This document shows positions 8,597 through 17,010 of a DNA stretch of 64,000 nt, piece after piece. The stretch lies in the NCBI GenBank assembly GCA_963736325.1, contig CAVTOG010000009.1, forward strand, positions 868,001 to 932,000, given 5' to 3'. The notes below the pieces were generated by a model. The model had not been told where the DNA came from. It made no database searches and saw only the letters and a program-made list of their open reading frames with translations. Position 1 is the stretch's first letter, and every line of letters begins with the position of its first letter. This DNA is from Actinoallomurus sp963736325. GTDB lineage: Bacteria; Actinomycetota; Actinomycetes; Streptosporangiales; Streptosporangiaceae. Made by a program: the position numbers and the translations under genes.

Positions 8597-9388
8597 ATGA
8601 AGATCGTTGAGACGACAGCCCTCGTGACCGGAGCCACCGGCGGCATCGGGCAGGCCATCGCGCGTGACCTGGCCGCACGCGGAGCCTCCGTGGTGCTGAC
8701 CGGGCGGCGCGCCGAGATTCTCGAACCCCTCGCCGAAGAGCTCGGCGGGCGGGCGATCGTCGCCGACCTCTCCGACCGGGACGCCGCGGTCCGGCTGCTG
8801 GAGGAGGCCGGCCCGATCGACATCCTCGTGGCCAACGCCGCGCTGCCCGCGAGCGGCCTGCTCACCGACTACGCCATCGACGAGCTCGACCGGGCGCTGG
8901 ACGTGAACCTGCGGGTCCCGATCGTGATGGCCAAGCTGGCCGCCGAGGCGATGGTCGCGCGCGGCCGCGGGCACCTGGTGTTCGTCTCGTCGGTCGCGGG
9001 CAAGGTCGCCTCCGGGGGAGCGTCGATCTACAACGCGACCAAGTTCGGGCTGCGGGGGTTCTCCCTGGCGCTTCGTGAGGACCTGAGCCCGCGCGGTGTC
9101 GGCGTCTCGGCCATCTACCCCGGATTCATCCGCGACGCGGGGATGTTCGCCGAAGCGGGCGTGACGCTGCCGCGCGGCATCGGCACGCGTACGCCCGAAG
9201 ACGTCGCGCGCGCCGTGAGCCGCTCGATCGAGTCGGACACGGCCGAGATCGACGTCGCGCCGCTGTCCCTGCGCATGAGCGCCAAGGTCGCCGGGGTGTC
9301 ACCGGGCCTGGTCGCCCGGTTCCAGCGGATGGGCGGCGCCGATCGGATCAGCCAGGCCCTCGCGGAAGGCCAGCGCGACAAGCGTTAG
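8597..9388 (+). CDS. Short-chain dehydrogenase/reductase
   Basis: 263 residues from ATG 8597. Classical SDR marks: nucleotide motif TGATGGIG (about 11-18), NAA of the NNAG motif, catalytic Ser in VFVSSVAG and the YNATK active-site Tyr/Lys. The last 60 residues are not distinctive, so substrate is unknown. The frame extends upstream to 8558 but that start lies inside the operator; AGGAC at 8585-8589 is a weak ribosome site for 8597. Divergent from a TetR gene and probably repressed by it. Confidence 0.92.
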   Translation: MKIVETTALVTGATGGIGQAIARDLAARGASVVLTGRRAEILEPLAEELGGRAIVADLSDRDAAVRLLEEAGPIDILVANAALPASGLLTDYAIDELDRALDVNLRVPIVMAKLAAEAMVARGRGHLVFVSSVAGKVASGGASIYNATKFGLRGFSLALREDLSPRGVGVSAIYPGFIRDAGMFAEAGVTLPRGIGTRTPEDVARAVSRSIESDTAEIDVAPLSLRMSAKVAGVSPGLVARFQRMGGADRISQALAEGQRDKR

Positions 9389-9447
9389 GCGGGTTCGGCG
9401 GGCCTCGCCTTCCGGCGGGGCCCGTCTACTGCGCGGCGCTACGGGAC

Positions 9448-9470
9448 GAGGACCTTGAGAAAGGCCCTAG
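9448..9470. repeat. CTAG-ended repeat, half copy (copy A)
   Basis: GAGGACCTTGAGAAAGGCCC followed by TAG matches the right arm of the hairpin elements at 9863-9908 and 46961-47005, but its left arm is missing. The CTAG end supplies the TAG stop codon (9467-9469) of the ArsR gene. Confidence 0.6.
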
Positions 9471-9799
9471 ATGAATTCGGGCGCGGTGCCGAGCACGGCG
9501 TCGAGCAGCCCGGGAAAACACGCGTCCAGGTCCTCGCGCCGCAGCGCGAGGATGCGCTGCGCGCCGCGCACGTCGGCGCGGATGACGCCGGCCTCGCGCA
9601 GGATGCGCTGGTGGTGGGAGAACGTCGACTGGCTGATGGTCAGGCCGGCGTCGTGGTGCAGCCGCGTGCACGCTGACTCGCCCTTCCGCGCCAGGGTGCG
9701 AACGGTGATGAGCCGTGCCGGGTCGGCCAGCGCTGCCATGACCTTCGGCAGGCGCAGGTCCTCGACGGGCGGGTGGGGCTGGCCGGGCGTACCGCTCAT
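9467..9799 (-). CDS. ArsR/SmtB family winged-helix regulator
   Basis: 110 residues. The winged helix spans about 20-85 (MAALADPARLITVRTLA...LTISQSTFSHHQRILREAGVIRADVRGAQRILALR). The metal-binding ELCVCDL motif of arsenic/cadmium sensors is absent; one Cys (ACTRLHHDAG) sits in the third helix and one near the C-terminus (ACFPGLL), so a metal role is not supported. More like the non-metal ArsR regulators of transport or redox genes. Its stop codon lies inside a repeat element. Target unknown. Confidence 0.9.
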   Translation of the reverse strand: MSGTPGQPHPPVEDLRLPKVMAALADPARLITVRTLARKGESACTRLHHDAGLTISQSTFSHHQRILREAGVIRADVRGAQRILALRREDLDACFPGLLDAVLGTAPEFI

Positions 9800-9862
9800 G
9801 CATCCGATCGTACTCTTCGACGATCATCGATATCCTTCCCGCCCACGACCTGACCTGCGGGT

Positions 9863-9908
9863 CTAGGGTCTGTCTCAAGATCCAGCGGGACTTTGAGAGA
9901 GGCCCTAG
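9863..9908. repeat. CTAG-bounded hairpin element (copy B)
   Basis: Arms CTAGGGTCTGTCTCAA (9863-9878) and TTGAGAGAGGCCCTAG (9893-9908) pair over 16 positions with one wobble and one mismatch around a 14-base loop. The right arm resembles copies A and C base for base at most positions, and its CTAG end contains the stop codon of the DUF3224 gene at 9905. It may work as a terminator for the minus-strand genes. Confidence 0.65.
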
Positions 9909-10246
9909 ACGGGCCGGTGACCGGCAGCGGGGCCTGGGCGGCGCCAGGGCATGCGGCGCCTCGGCGGCGTGAGGTCGTAGTCGAGCGCGTAGGTATGGCG
10001 GCCGTCCGGCGCCACGACGAGCCGGGCGAGGCCGGAGATGCCGGTCAGCTCGGCCTCTCCACCTCCGAGCCGCCACTCCTCACCGGACTCGTGCGTGAGC
10101 CTGAACGCCCCGGAACGGCCGTGCAGGGTGCCCTGGAAGCGCTCGGCGCCGCCCGGATCAGGAGTCCCCACTCCGTCGAGGTCGCCGCGGTACGTCTTGA
10201 TGTCCCGTGCGTCGACGACGAAGGTGCCCTCGGCGTGCTCGCTCAT
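9905..10246 (-). CDS. DUF3224 family protein, paralog 1
   Basis: 113 residues, beginning MSEHAEGTFVVDARDIKTY. DUF3224 proteins are small beta-barrel proteins of unknown biochemical role with an EGxF start and internal GxxxGxFxL repeats; this one keeps ERFQGTLHGRSGAFRLTHES and GISGLARLVV. It is 17 bases downstream of a second DUF3224 gene, so the pair arose by tandem duplication and probably shares a transcript. The C-terminal tail (PPRRRMPWRRPGPAAGH) is Arg/Pro-rich and not shared by the paralog, as if reading into added sequence that ends in the repeat's TAG. Confidence 0.85.
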   Translation of the reverse strand: MSEHAEGTFVVDARDIKTYRGDLDGVGTPDPGGAERFQGTLHGRSGAFRLTHESGEEWRLGGGEAELTGISGLARLVVAPDGRHTYALDYDLTPPRRRMPWRRPGPAAGHRPV

Positions 10247-10263
10247 GGGGTCAGCCTGGCACG

Positions 10264-10662
10264 TCAGCCGATCCGGTAGCCGAGGGTGTAGGAGTGGCCG
10301 CCGTCCGGGCCGACGACGATCTCGCCCTCTCCGGTGATGCCCTTCAGGGCCCCGGTGCCGCTGCCCTCGGCGATCTTCCAGGAGAGCCACGGCTTCCCGT
10401 CCACGGCGCCGGCGCCGTGCTGGAGGACGAAACCGCCCGTACGTCCGTCTAGGGAGCCCTCGAAGCGCTCGATGCCGACGTACGCCACCGGCCCCGCCTC
10501 CGTGGTCACGGTGATCAGCTCGGCCGTGCTCGTGCCGGTCAGCCCGCCGGTGAACGTCTTGTCGACGTGGACGCGGCTCGACCGCGTGCCCTCGTGCTCG
10601 TCGTACGGTTCGCCGGCGTCCCAGGAGTCGAGGGTGAAGGCACCCTCCGCGTGTTCGGTCAT
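10264..10662 (-). CDS. DUF3224 family protein, paralog 2
   Basis: 132 residues beginning MTEHAEGAFTLDSWD. It keeps the full family pattern: HVDKTFTGGLTGTS, YVGIERFEGSLDGRTGGFVLQH, LKGITGEGEIVV and ends in YTLGYRIG, the usual family C-terminus, so this is the more typical copy of the pair. Function unknown; possible small-ligand barrel. Start ATG 10662 leaves a 42-base gap to the nucS stop. Confidence 0.9.
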   Translation of the reverse strand: MTEHAEGAFTLDSWDAGEPYDEHEGTRSSRVHVDKTFTGGLTGTSTAELITVTTEAGPVAYVGIERFEGSLDGRTGGFVLQHGAGAVDGKPWLSWKIAEGSGTGALKGITGEGEIVVGPDGGHSYTLGYRIG

Positions 10663-10704
10663 GAGACCAGCCTGGTGGGGGTACCTGCCATCTTCTGTCA
10701 GGTA

Positions 10705-11364
10705 CTAGAAGAGCGTGTCGTCGCGCTCGATGCCGCGCAGGGCGTCGTAGTCGAGGGTCACGCAGCCGATGCCGCGGTCGGTGGCGAGCACCCGCGCCTG
10801 CGGCTTGATCTCCTGGGCGGCGAAGACGCCCTTGACCGGGGCGAGCAGCGGGTCGCGGTTGAGCAGCTCCAGGTAGCGGGTGAGTTGCTCGACCCCGTCG
10901 ATCTCGCCGCGGCGCTTGATCTCGATCGCGACCGTCGTGCTGGTCTCGTCGCGGCACAGGATGTCGACCGGGCCGATCGCGGTGGGGTATTCACGGCGGA
11001 TCAGCCTCCAGCCGGCGCCCAGCGTCGTGATGTGCTCGGCGAGCAGCTCTTGCAGGTGGGCCTCGACGCCGTCCTTCTGCAGGCCGGGGTCGACACCCAG
11101 CTCATGGTGGGAGTCGTGCAGGATCTCCTCGATCGAGAGGATCAGCCGCTCACCCGATTTGCCGTGGGTGACCGTCCACTTCCCCTCTTCCTCCTTGAGG
11201 GAACACGGAGGGTTCATCCAGTTGAGCGGCTTGAACGCGCGGTCGTCGGCGTGGATCGACACCGACTGGTCGGCCTTGATCAGGATGAGCCGCGGGGCCA
11301 TGGGCAGGTGGGCGGTGAGCTTGCCGACATAGTCGACGCTGCAACGGGCGATGACGAGACGCAC
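10705..11364 (-). CDS. nucS: Mismatch-specific endonuclease NucS/EndoMS
   Basis: 219 residues from a GTG at 11364 (VRLVIARCSVDYVGKL, the conserved actinobacterial NucS start; an extension to 11397 adds an unconserved N-tail). NucS is the core of the MutS/MutL-independent mismatch repair of actinobacteria and archaea; it cuts both strands at mismatches. The C-terminal nuclease core has Asp in IGPVDILCRD and the ExK pair in VAIEIKRRG. The protein ends in DDTLF, the expected sliding-clamp-binding tail. A single transcription unit. Confidence 0.96.
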   Translation of the reverse strand: MRLVIARCSVDYVGKLTAHLPMAPRLILIKADQSVSIHADDRAFKPLNWMNPPCSLKEEEGKWTVTHGKSGERLILSIEEILHDSHHELGVDPGLQKDGVEAHLQELLAEHITTLGAGWRLIRREYPTAIGPVDILCRDETSTTVAIEIKRRGEIDGVEQLTRYLELLNRDPLLAPVKGVFAAQEIKPQARVLATDRGIGCVTLDYDALRGIERDDTLF

Positions 11365-11434
11365 GGTCGCCCACCTTAGTGGCCACCCGGCCACCAAGAC
11401 TCACGATCGGGAGGTCCTGAGCGGAACGCCGCAC

Positions 11435-11547
11435 GGCCGGCCCGTGGAGCGAGGGGGGACGCTTCACGGACCGGCCGGGGTGAAGGGGCCGGCCGGGCCC
11501 CGGAGCGAGGGGGGGAAGTGCTCCGTGGACCGGCCGGTTCCGGGGTG
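11435..11547. repeat. Imperfect tandem repeat, two copies of about 50 bp
   Basis: Two adjacent units share GGAGCGAGGGGGG and (C/G)(A/T)GGACCGGCCGG with similar spacing (about 11435-11482 and 11491-11547). The unit is extremely G-rich on the plus strand and lies upstream of nucS on the minus strand and downstream of the DUF5999 gene. It is the only notable content of the 220-bp gap 11365-11584. Confidence 0.5.
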
Positions 11548-11584
11548 GCCGCGTGGGACGGGGTGCGGCCTGGGCTGCCTGGGG

Positions 11585-11794
11585 TCAGGCGGCGGGGGTC
11601 AGGGGAAGGGGTGACCGCGTGGGGCGGTGTGGGGCGAGGGTGTGGCCGTCAGGGAAGAGTTCGCCGGTGTCGTCGAAGACCACGATTCCGTTGCAGAGCA
11701 GATTCCATCCCTGTTCGGGGTGGCGAACGAGTGTACGAGCCGCGACATGATCGGGCGCGTCCGCGTTCGGGCACGGAGGCCGGTGTCGGCACAT
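11585..11794 (-). CDS. DUF5999 family small Cys protein
   Basis: 69 residues: MCRHRPPCPNADAPDH start, then AARTLVRHPEQGWNLLCNG and VVFDDTGELFPDG, the hallmark of the actinomycete DUF5999 family. Three cysteines (2, 8, 41) and His residues suggest metal binding, not shown. The frame is open to 11917 but ATG 11794 has a strong AAGGGGGAG ribosome site 7 bases ahead and gives the family-standard start. Function unknown. Upstream gap 11795-11991 is shared with the divergent hydroxyacyl-CoA dehydrogenase. Confidence 0.85.
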   Translation of the reverse strand: MCRHRPPCPNADAPDHVAARTLVRHPEQGWNLLCNGIVVFDDTGELFPDGHTLAPHRPTRSPLPLTPAA

Positions 11795-11991
11795 GACACG
11801 CTCCCCCTTCACATTCGGTCTTTGGTCTCTTACATCCACCACAGTGCGCGCTCCGCGGCCTGGGGTCTGCACTGCCAGCACCCATTCCCATGGCCATGCC
11901 AGCCGCACCCTGATCATTCCTGCTAGCCGGTAGAGCCCTTACGGGGAGAGTCTGCGCCGGACACTCTCCCTGCTCTGCGAAACTGCGTTCC

Positions 11992-13632
11992 ATGAGGGCT
12001 TTGAACAAGGTCGGCGTCGTCGGGCTCGGCACCATGGGTGCCGGCATCGCCGAGGTGCTCGCGCGCGGCGGGCTGACCGTCGTCGGCGTCGAGGTGGGTG
12101 AGGAGGCGCTGCTGCGCGGCCAGGGCCACCTGGACAGGTCGACCGGGCGCGCGGTCGAGCGCGGCCGGCTCGCGGAGGAGGAGCGGCGGGCGATCCTGGA
12201 CCGGATCACGCTGTCCACCTCGTTCGACGCCCTTGCCGACTGCGACCTGGTCATCGAGGCCGTGCCGGAGCGCCTGGACCTGAAGCGCCGGGTGTTCGCC
12301 GAGCTGGACAAGGTCTGCCGGGCCGACGCCGTCCTCGCCACGAACTCCTCGTCCCTGTCGGTCATCGAGATCGCGGTGGCGACGGACCGGCCCGAGCAGG
12401 TCGTCGGCGTGCACTTCTTCAACCCGGCCCCGGTGATGAAGCTCGTCGAGGTCGTCCACACCGTGCTGACACGGCCCGAGGCGCTCAGCGTGGTCCAGGA
12501 CCTGGTGAAGCACCTCGGCAAGATCGGCGTCACCGTCGGCGACCGCGCCGGGTTCATCGTGAACCGCCTGCTGTTCGGCTATCTCAACCAGGCCGCCGCC
12601 ATGGTCGACTCCGGGCACGCCACGCGCGAGGACATCGACGCGGCGATGACGTCGACCGGCCTGCCCATGGGCCCCCTGACCCTCATGGACCTCATCGGGC
12701 TCGACGTCACGCTGGAGGTCTGTGAGGCGATCTACCGTGAGACCCGCGATCGCCGGTTCGCCCCCGCGCCGATCGTCCGTGAGCTCGTCACCGCCGGCCG
12801 GCTCGGCCGCAAGTCCGGCCAAGGGTTCTACTCCTACGACGGGCGCGACGAGCCCGCCGCGCGCGAGGCCGGGCCGATGCCGAGCGTGGGCGTCGCGGGT
12901 TCGGGCCCGCTCGCCGTCGCCGTCATCGAGGCCTGTGCGCGCGCCGGCGCGGACGTCCGCTTCGTGGCGGGCGACGACGACAAGGTCCGCGCGGTACGCG
13001 CCACCGCCGGCGACCGCGTGACCGGCGGCACCGACCTGGCGCTCCTCGCCGGGTGCGACCTGATCGTCGAGGCGGTCGGCGAGGACGCCGTGGTGAAGCG
13101 CTCCCTGCTCGCCGCCGTCGACGACGTGGCGCGCGAGGGCGCGATCATCGCCGTCACCGCGACCACAGAGCCCGTGATCGAGCTGGCCATGGTCACCGAC
13201 CGGCCGCAGGACGTCGTCGGGCTGCACCTGCCCGACCCCGAGGGCGAGCTGGCCGAGCTGGTGACGACGGTCGCGACCGCGCCCGAGGTCGCGGACCGGG
13301 CCGTCGCGTACGCCGCGGCGCTCGGCAAGCGCCCGGTGCGCTCGCGCGACCGCGCCGGCTTCATCGTCGACGCCCTGCGGGCTCCGTACCTCAACGACGC
13401 CGTCCGCATGCTGGAGGATGGCTACGCCGGCGCGGACGCGATCGACGCCGCGATGACGTACGGCTGCGGATACCCGATCGGCCCGATCGCCGACCTCGAC
13501 CGGATCGGTCTCGACCATGCCGTCGAGGTGCTGCACGCCCTGTACACCGAGTACCGCGAACCCGCCTTCGCGCCGGCCCCACTGCTGGAGAAACTGCGGG
13601 CGGCCCGGCGTACGGTCCGCCTGACGCCGTGA
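11992..13632 (+). CDS. 3-hydroxyacyl-CoA dehydrogenase with a degenerate second copy of the enzyme
   Basis: 546 residues built from two tandem 3-hydroxyacyl-CoA dehydrogenase halves. The first (1-290) is intact: NAD motif GLGTMGAGIAEVL, TNSSSLSV, catalytic His in VHFFNPAPVMKLVEVV and Asn in FIVNRLL. The second (about 297-545) keeps the fold (VAGSGPLAVAVIEACARAG; GLHLPDPEGELAEL) but TNSSSLS has become TATTEP and FIVNRLL has become FIVDALR, so its active site is probably dead. This two-domain form is typical of actinomycete PaaH/FadB-like enzymes in beta-oxidation or phenylacetate breakdown. Monocistronic or first of the next short genes. Confidence 0.93.
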   Translation: MRALNKVGVVGLGTMGAGIAEVLARGGLTVVGVEVGEEALLRGQGHLDRSTGRAVERGRLAEEERRAILDRITLSTSFDALADCDLVIEAVPERLDLKRRVFAELDKVCRADAVLATNSSSLSVIEIAVATDRPEQVVGVHFFNPAPVMKLVEVVHTVLTRPEALSVVQDLVKHLGKIGVTVGDRAGFIVNRLLFGYLNQAAAMVDSGHATREDIDAAMTSTGLPMGPLTLMDLIGLDVTLEVCEAIYRETRDRRFAPAPIVRELVTAGRLGRKSGQGFYSYDGRDEPAAREAGPMPSVGVAGSGPLAVAVIEACARAGADVRFVAGDDDKVRAVRATAGDRVTGGTDLALLAGCDLIVEAVGEDAVVKRSLLAAVDDVAREGAIIAVTATTEPVIELAMVTDRPQDVVGLHLPDPEGELAELVTTVATAPEVADRAVAYAAALGKRPVRSRDRAGFIVDALRAPYLNDAVRMLEDGYAGADAIDAAMTYGCGYPIGPIADLDRIGLDHAVEVLHALYTEYREPAFAPAPLLEKLRAARRTVRLTP

Positions 13633-13657
13633 GTGCGGGGGAGCGCCCGGCGGCATC

Positions 13658-13663
13658 TACCCT
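13658..13663 (+). promoter_or_regulatory. -10 box TACCCT, leaderless start
   Basis: TACCCT ends 7 bases before ATG 13671, too close for a 5' untranslated region with a ribosome site, so transcription probably begins at the start codon. Confidence 0.45.
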
Positions 13664-13670
13664 GATCGGC

Positions 13671-13982
13671 ATGAGTCCGCGCAAAAACCGCCGTACAAAC
13701 GACATTCCCCGGGAAACCGGTGCGAGTGCGTTCGGCGGTCCGCAGTGGACGGAGGACGGCCCCGACGGCGAGTGGATCGTGCGGCCGGCGGTGGGCGCCG
13801 CGAAGGCGTACCGATGCCCCGGCTGTGACCAGGAGATCCCGCCAAAGGTCGGGCACGTGGTCGCGTGGCCGGCCGAGGGCGGCGGCACGGAGGACCGGAG
13901 GCACTGGCACCGGCCGTGCTGGAACAACCGGCGTACCCGGCTGCCCAACATCCAGCGGTCCCGTCGCGGCCCGCGTTACTGA
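13671..13982 (+). CDS. Small zinc-ribbon-like protein of unknown function
   Basis: 103 residues. The central YRCPGCDQEIPPKVGHVVAWP plus RRHWHRPCWNNR gives CxxC...H...C, a likely single zinc site; the ends are basic (MSPRKNRRTND and QRSRRGPRY). Homologs are common in actinomycete genomes, often mislabelled ATP/GTP-binding protein although no P-loop is present. A nucleic-acid role would fit the charge but is only inference. It precedes a hydrolase by 10 bases and probably shares its message. Confidence 0.82.
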   Translation: MSPRKNRRTNDIPRETGASAFGGPQWTEDGPDGEWIVRPAVGAAKAYRCPGCDQEIPPKVGHVVAWPAEGGGTEDRRHWHRPCWNNRRTRLPNIQRSRRGPRY

Positions 13983-13992
13983 AGGGACGACG

Positions 13993-14703
13993 ATGGGTGA
14001 GATCCGGGCGAGCACGGTGCTGGCCGCGCGGCGTACGGACATCGAGATACAGACGGCCGACGGGCTCCGGCTCGTCGGTGAGCTGGCGGTTCCCGAGGAC
14101 CGCCCGCCGTCCGCGACGCTCATCTGCCTCCACCCGCTGCCCACGGCCGAGGGAATGATGGACAGCCACGTCCTGCGCAAGGCGTCGTACCGGCTGCCGG
14201 CCCTCGCGGGGCTCGCGGTGCTCCGGTTCAACACCCGCGGCACAACGAGCGCGCGCGGCACGAGCGAGGGGGAGTTCGGCGACGGCGACTCCGAGCGGTA
14301 CGACGTCGCGGCGGCGCTGGAGTACACCGAGTACCACGACCTGCCGCGGCCCTGGCTGCTCGGCTGGTCGTTCGGCACCGAGCTGGCCCTGAAGTGGGGG
14401 CGCGACCCGCTCATCGAGGGAGCGATCCTGCTCTCGCCGCCGTTGCACCGGGCGACCGACGAGGACCTGGACGCCTGGGCGGAGTTCGGCCGCCCGCTGG
14501 TCGCGCTGGTCCCCGAGCGCGATGACTACCTTCAGCCGGAGGAGGCGCGCGAGCGCTTCAAGCGGGTGCCGCAGGCGGAGGTCGTCGGCGTGGACGGTGC
14601 CAAGCACCTGTGGGTCGGCGAGCCGTACGTCCGGCTCGTGCTGAACGAGATCGTGCGCCGCGCCGCGCCCGAGGCGTTCCCGCTGCCGACCGACATCCCC
14701 TAA
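13993..14703 (+). CDS. Alpha/beta hydrolase (dienelactone-hydrolase/esterase-like)
   Basis: 236 residues. The nucleophile elbow is GWSFG (about 119-123), preceded by HPLPTAEGMMDSHV (the oxyanion loop of the YsgA/CC3 group), and the acid/His pair lies in VPERDDYL and GAKHLW. No signal peptide. A ribosome site AAGGGA precedes ATG 13993 and the gene follows the zinc-ribbon gene by 10 bases. Similar short hydrolases act on unknown acyl esters. Confidence 0.88.
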   Translation: MGEIRASTVLAARRTDIEIQTADGLRLVGELAVPEDRPPSATLICLHPLPTAEGMMDSHVLRKASYRLPALAGLAVLRFNTRGTTSARGTSEGEFGDGDSERYDVAAALEYTEYHDLPRPWLLGWSFGTELALKWGRDPLIEGAILLSPPLHRATDEDLDAWAEFGRPLVALVPERDDYLQPEEARERFKRVPQAEVVGVDGAKHLWVGEPYVRLVLNEIVRRAAPEAFPLPTDIP

Positions 14704-14869
14704 TCCATGTCTCACCGGCGCGCGTGCCAGAAATCGCCATTTCCTAAACGTTTGCGACCGATCGCGGCCAGGGGGCTCGGAGGATCGCCCGCCAGAGGTG
14801 ACGATGAGCGGGGGCCGAACGTTGGCCGAAGTGGGGGAACATCACATCGGGGCGAGTCGAAGGAGCGCT

Positions 14870-15655
14870 GTGCAGCTGTACACCCGCGACACCGGTGAGG
14901 GGACGCCGTTATTGCTTCTGCACGCGTTTCCGCTGTCGTCCGCCATGTGGCTGGCCCAGCGGGAGGGGCTTGCTGAGCACTTCCGCGTCATCACTCCCGA
15001 TCTGCGAGGGTTCGGCGGGTCGCCCCTCGGTACCGACGAACCGGACCTGGACGCGATGGCCGACGACGTCGCTGCGCTGCTCGACGCCAAGGGCATCGAC
15101 CGCGCCGTCATCGGCGGCCTGTCCATGGGGGGCTACGTCACGCTCGCGTTCTGCCGCCGCCACGCCGACCGCGTCCTCGGTGTCGTGCTCGCCAACACGA
15201 AGGCGACCGCCGACACGGAGCAGGCACGCGAGGGGCGGATCCGCATCGCCGAGCGCATCGAGGCCGAGAGCGGCGTCGGCGTGCTCGTCGAGGAGCTGCT
15301 GCCGAGGCTCGTCGGGCCGACCACGATGGAACGGCGCGCCCTGGTGTACGGGCGGGTGCGCGGCCTGGTGCAGTCGTCGCCGCCGCAGGCCGCGGCCTGG
15401 GCGCAACGCGCGATGGCCGGCCGGCCGGACTCCTTCGCCGCGCTGGCCGATCTGAACGTCCCGGCGCTGGTCCTGCACGGCACCGAAGACGTGATCACAA
15501 GCGAGGACGACGCCCGCGCGATGGCCGACGCCCTGCCGGGCGCCGAGCTCCGGGTGATCCCCGACTCGGGTCACCTGACCGCCGTCGAACAGCCGAAGCT
15601 GTTCAACGAGGCGGTCACGGCGTTCGGGGCGACGCTGGCGCGTACGGGCGGCTGA
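14870..15655 (+). CDS. Alpha/beta fold hydrolase
   Basis: 261 residues from GTG 14870, chosen because AGGAG lies at 14861-14865; the frame is also open from ATG 14798 but those 24 extra residues are not typical. Standard 3-oxoadipate enol-lactonase-like layout: LLLLHAFPLSSAMW oxyanion loop, DLRGFGGSP, nucleophile GGLSMGG, acid in HGTEDVITS and His in PDSGHLTAVEQP. Substrate unknown. Convergent with the AI-2E gene: the two stop codons abut (15655/15656). Confidence 0.9.
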   Translation: MQLYTRDTGEGTPLLLLHAFPLSSAMWLAQREGLAEHFRVITPDLRGFGGSPLGTDEPDLDAMADDVAALLDAKGIDRAVIGGLSMGGYVTLAFCRRHADRVLGVVLANTKATADTEQAREGRIRIAERIEAESGVGVLVEELLPRLVGPTTMERRALVYGRVRGLVQSSPPQAAAWAQRAMAGRPDSFAALADLNVPALVLHGTEDVITSEDDARAMADALPGAELRVIPDSGHLTAVEQPKLFNEAVTAFGATLARTGG

Positions 15656-16882
15656 TCAGAGATCTTCCTGGCGGGGGAGCAGGACCTCGTGCAGGATCAG
15701 CGCCACCGCCGCGGCGGCCGGGATGGCCAGCAGCGCGCCGATCATGCCGAGGAGGGTGCCGCCGATCAGCGCGGCGATGATCGTCACCGCCGGCTGGACG
15801 TCGACGGACCGTTTCATGATCCGGGGCTGGATGATGTAGTTCTCGATCTGCTGGTAGAGGCCGAAGTAGATCGCCGCCGCGATCCCGATCCAGAACCCCG
15901 AGAAGAACGCCACTCCGGTCACGAGGACCGCGCCGATGGTGGCGCCGACCAGCGGGATCAGGTCCGTGATGGAGACCACGAGGGCCAGCGCGAGCGCGTA
16001 CGGCACATCGATGATCAGCAGGAAGATGTACGCCAGCGCGCCGGCGATCAGCGAGATGATCAGGTTGCCGGCGACGTACCCGCCGATCCGGGTCAGGATC
16101 TCGTCGCCCAGCAGCGCCACGCGCGCCCGGCGTGACCTAGGCGCCAGCCGGTACATGAAGCCGGTGATGTTCGGCAGGGAGTTCAGGAAGTAGAGCGTGA
16201 GGATGAGCACCGTCAGCGTGCTGAAGACGCCGCTGATGACGATCTGGCCGACGCCGAGGGCGCCGTTGGCGGCCTGCTTGCCCAGATCCTTGTTCTGCAG
16301 CGCGGTCTTGGCCTTCTCCAGCAGGTGGTAGCGGCGGTCCCAGTCCTGGAGCCGCGGGTTGTTCTGCAGCTGCTGGATGTAGCCGTTGCCGCTGCTCAGA
16401 TTGTGGATGAACGCGGTGATCTGCTCGGAGAGCGGCGGCACGATGACGAACCCGAAGCCGACGAAGAGCCCGACGAGGCCGAGGAAGACCAGGAGCACCG
16501 CCCCCTGCCGCTTCACACCGACGCGTTCGAGCGCCTCCACCGCGGGGTTCAGGCCGACCGCGAGGAACAGCGCGACGACGATCAGGATGAGCACCTGGCG
16601 AGCGTCGGTCAGCGCCTGGATCAGCATGTACGCGACGAGCACGCCGAGCGCGCCGAAGAAGCCGAAGACGAAGGGGTGGTCGCGGGTCAGCGGGCGGCCG
16701 GGGCGGCCGAAGGGGAACGCGTGGTCGACACCCGCCTCACGCTGGCGGGTCTCGATGTCGGTCACCGGGTCGGGGGCCTCACCGACCGGTGTTCGGTTCT
16801 CGGTGAGGAGGCCCTGGTCGTACTGCTCCTCAGACTGGTCCAAATTCTGGCAACTTTCTTGGGGTGATTCGTCGCCAGGCAC
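15656..16882 (-). CDS. AI-2E family membrane transporter
   Basis: 408 residues. A hydrophilic ~75-residue N-tail is followed by about eight transmembrane segments in the AI-2E/TqsA (PerM) pattern: a pair near 80-125, one near 150, a long periplasmic stretch (EQITAFIHNL...), and five from 225 on with the conserved DLIPLVGATIGAVLV and QQIENYIIQPRIM motifs. Family members export small molecules (AI-2 in E. coli) or act as Na+/H+ antiporters; the substrate here is unknown. Confidence 0.9.
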   Translation of the reverse strand: MPGDESPQESCQNLDQSEEQYDQGLLTENRTPVGEAPDPVTDIETRQREAGVDHAFPFGRPGRPLTRDHPFVFGFFGALGVLVAYMLIQALTDARQVLILIVVALFLAVGLNPAVEALERVGVKRQGAVLLVFLGLVGLFVGFGFVIVPPLSEQITAFIHNLSSGNGYIQQLQNNPRLQDWDRRYHLLEKAKTALQNKDLGKQAANGALGVGQIVISGVFSTLTVLILTLYFLNSLPNITGFMYRLAPRSRRARVALLGDEILTRIGGYVAGNLIISLIAGALAYIFLLIIDVPYALALALVVSITDLIPLVGATIGAVLVTGVAFFSGFWIGIAAAIYFGLYQQIENYIIQPRIMKRSVDVQPAVTIIAALIGGTLLGMIGALLAIPAAAAVALILHEVLLPRQEDL

Positions 16883-16910
16883 GCCCGCCTCCGTATTTGT
16901 CCCGTTATAG

Positions 16911-16948
16911 CGGAGAGCCTAGAGGCTCATCGGCCTCTAGGCTCTCCG
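16911..16948 (-). terminator. 16-bp perfect hairpin after the FilP-like gene
   Basis: CGGAGAGCCTAGAGGC (16911-16926), loop TCATCG, GCCTCTAGGCTCTCCG (16933-16948). It lies between the FilP-like stop (17011) and the AI-2E start (16882), both on the minus strand, so it separates the two transcripts. It is the strongest hairpin in the window and also carries CTAG. Confidence 0.85.
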
Positions 16949-17010
16949 TCGTCTCGGATCAGCGGGTTTCGCCGGAGATCAACCGGCCACGGGACGCTTC
17001 CCGGGGGCGG

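Noticed and set aside
7911..8974. Extended TetR reading frame beginning near 8974
   Set aside because: The extra 160 residues run antisense to the SDR and the operator; family proteins start at the HTH.
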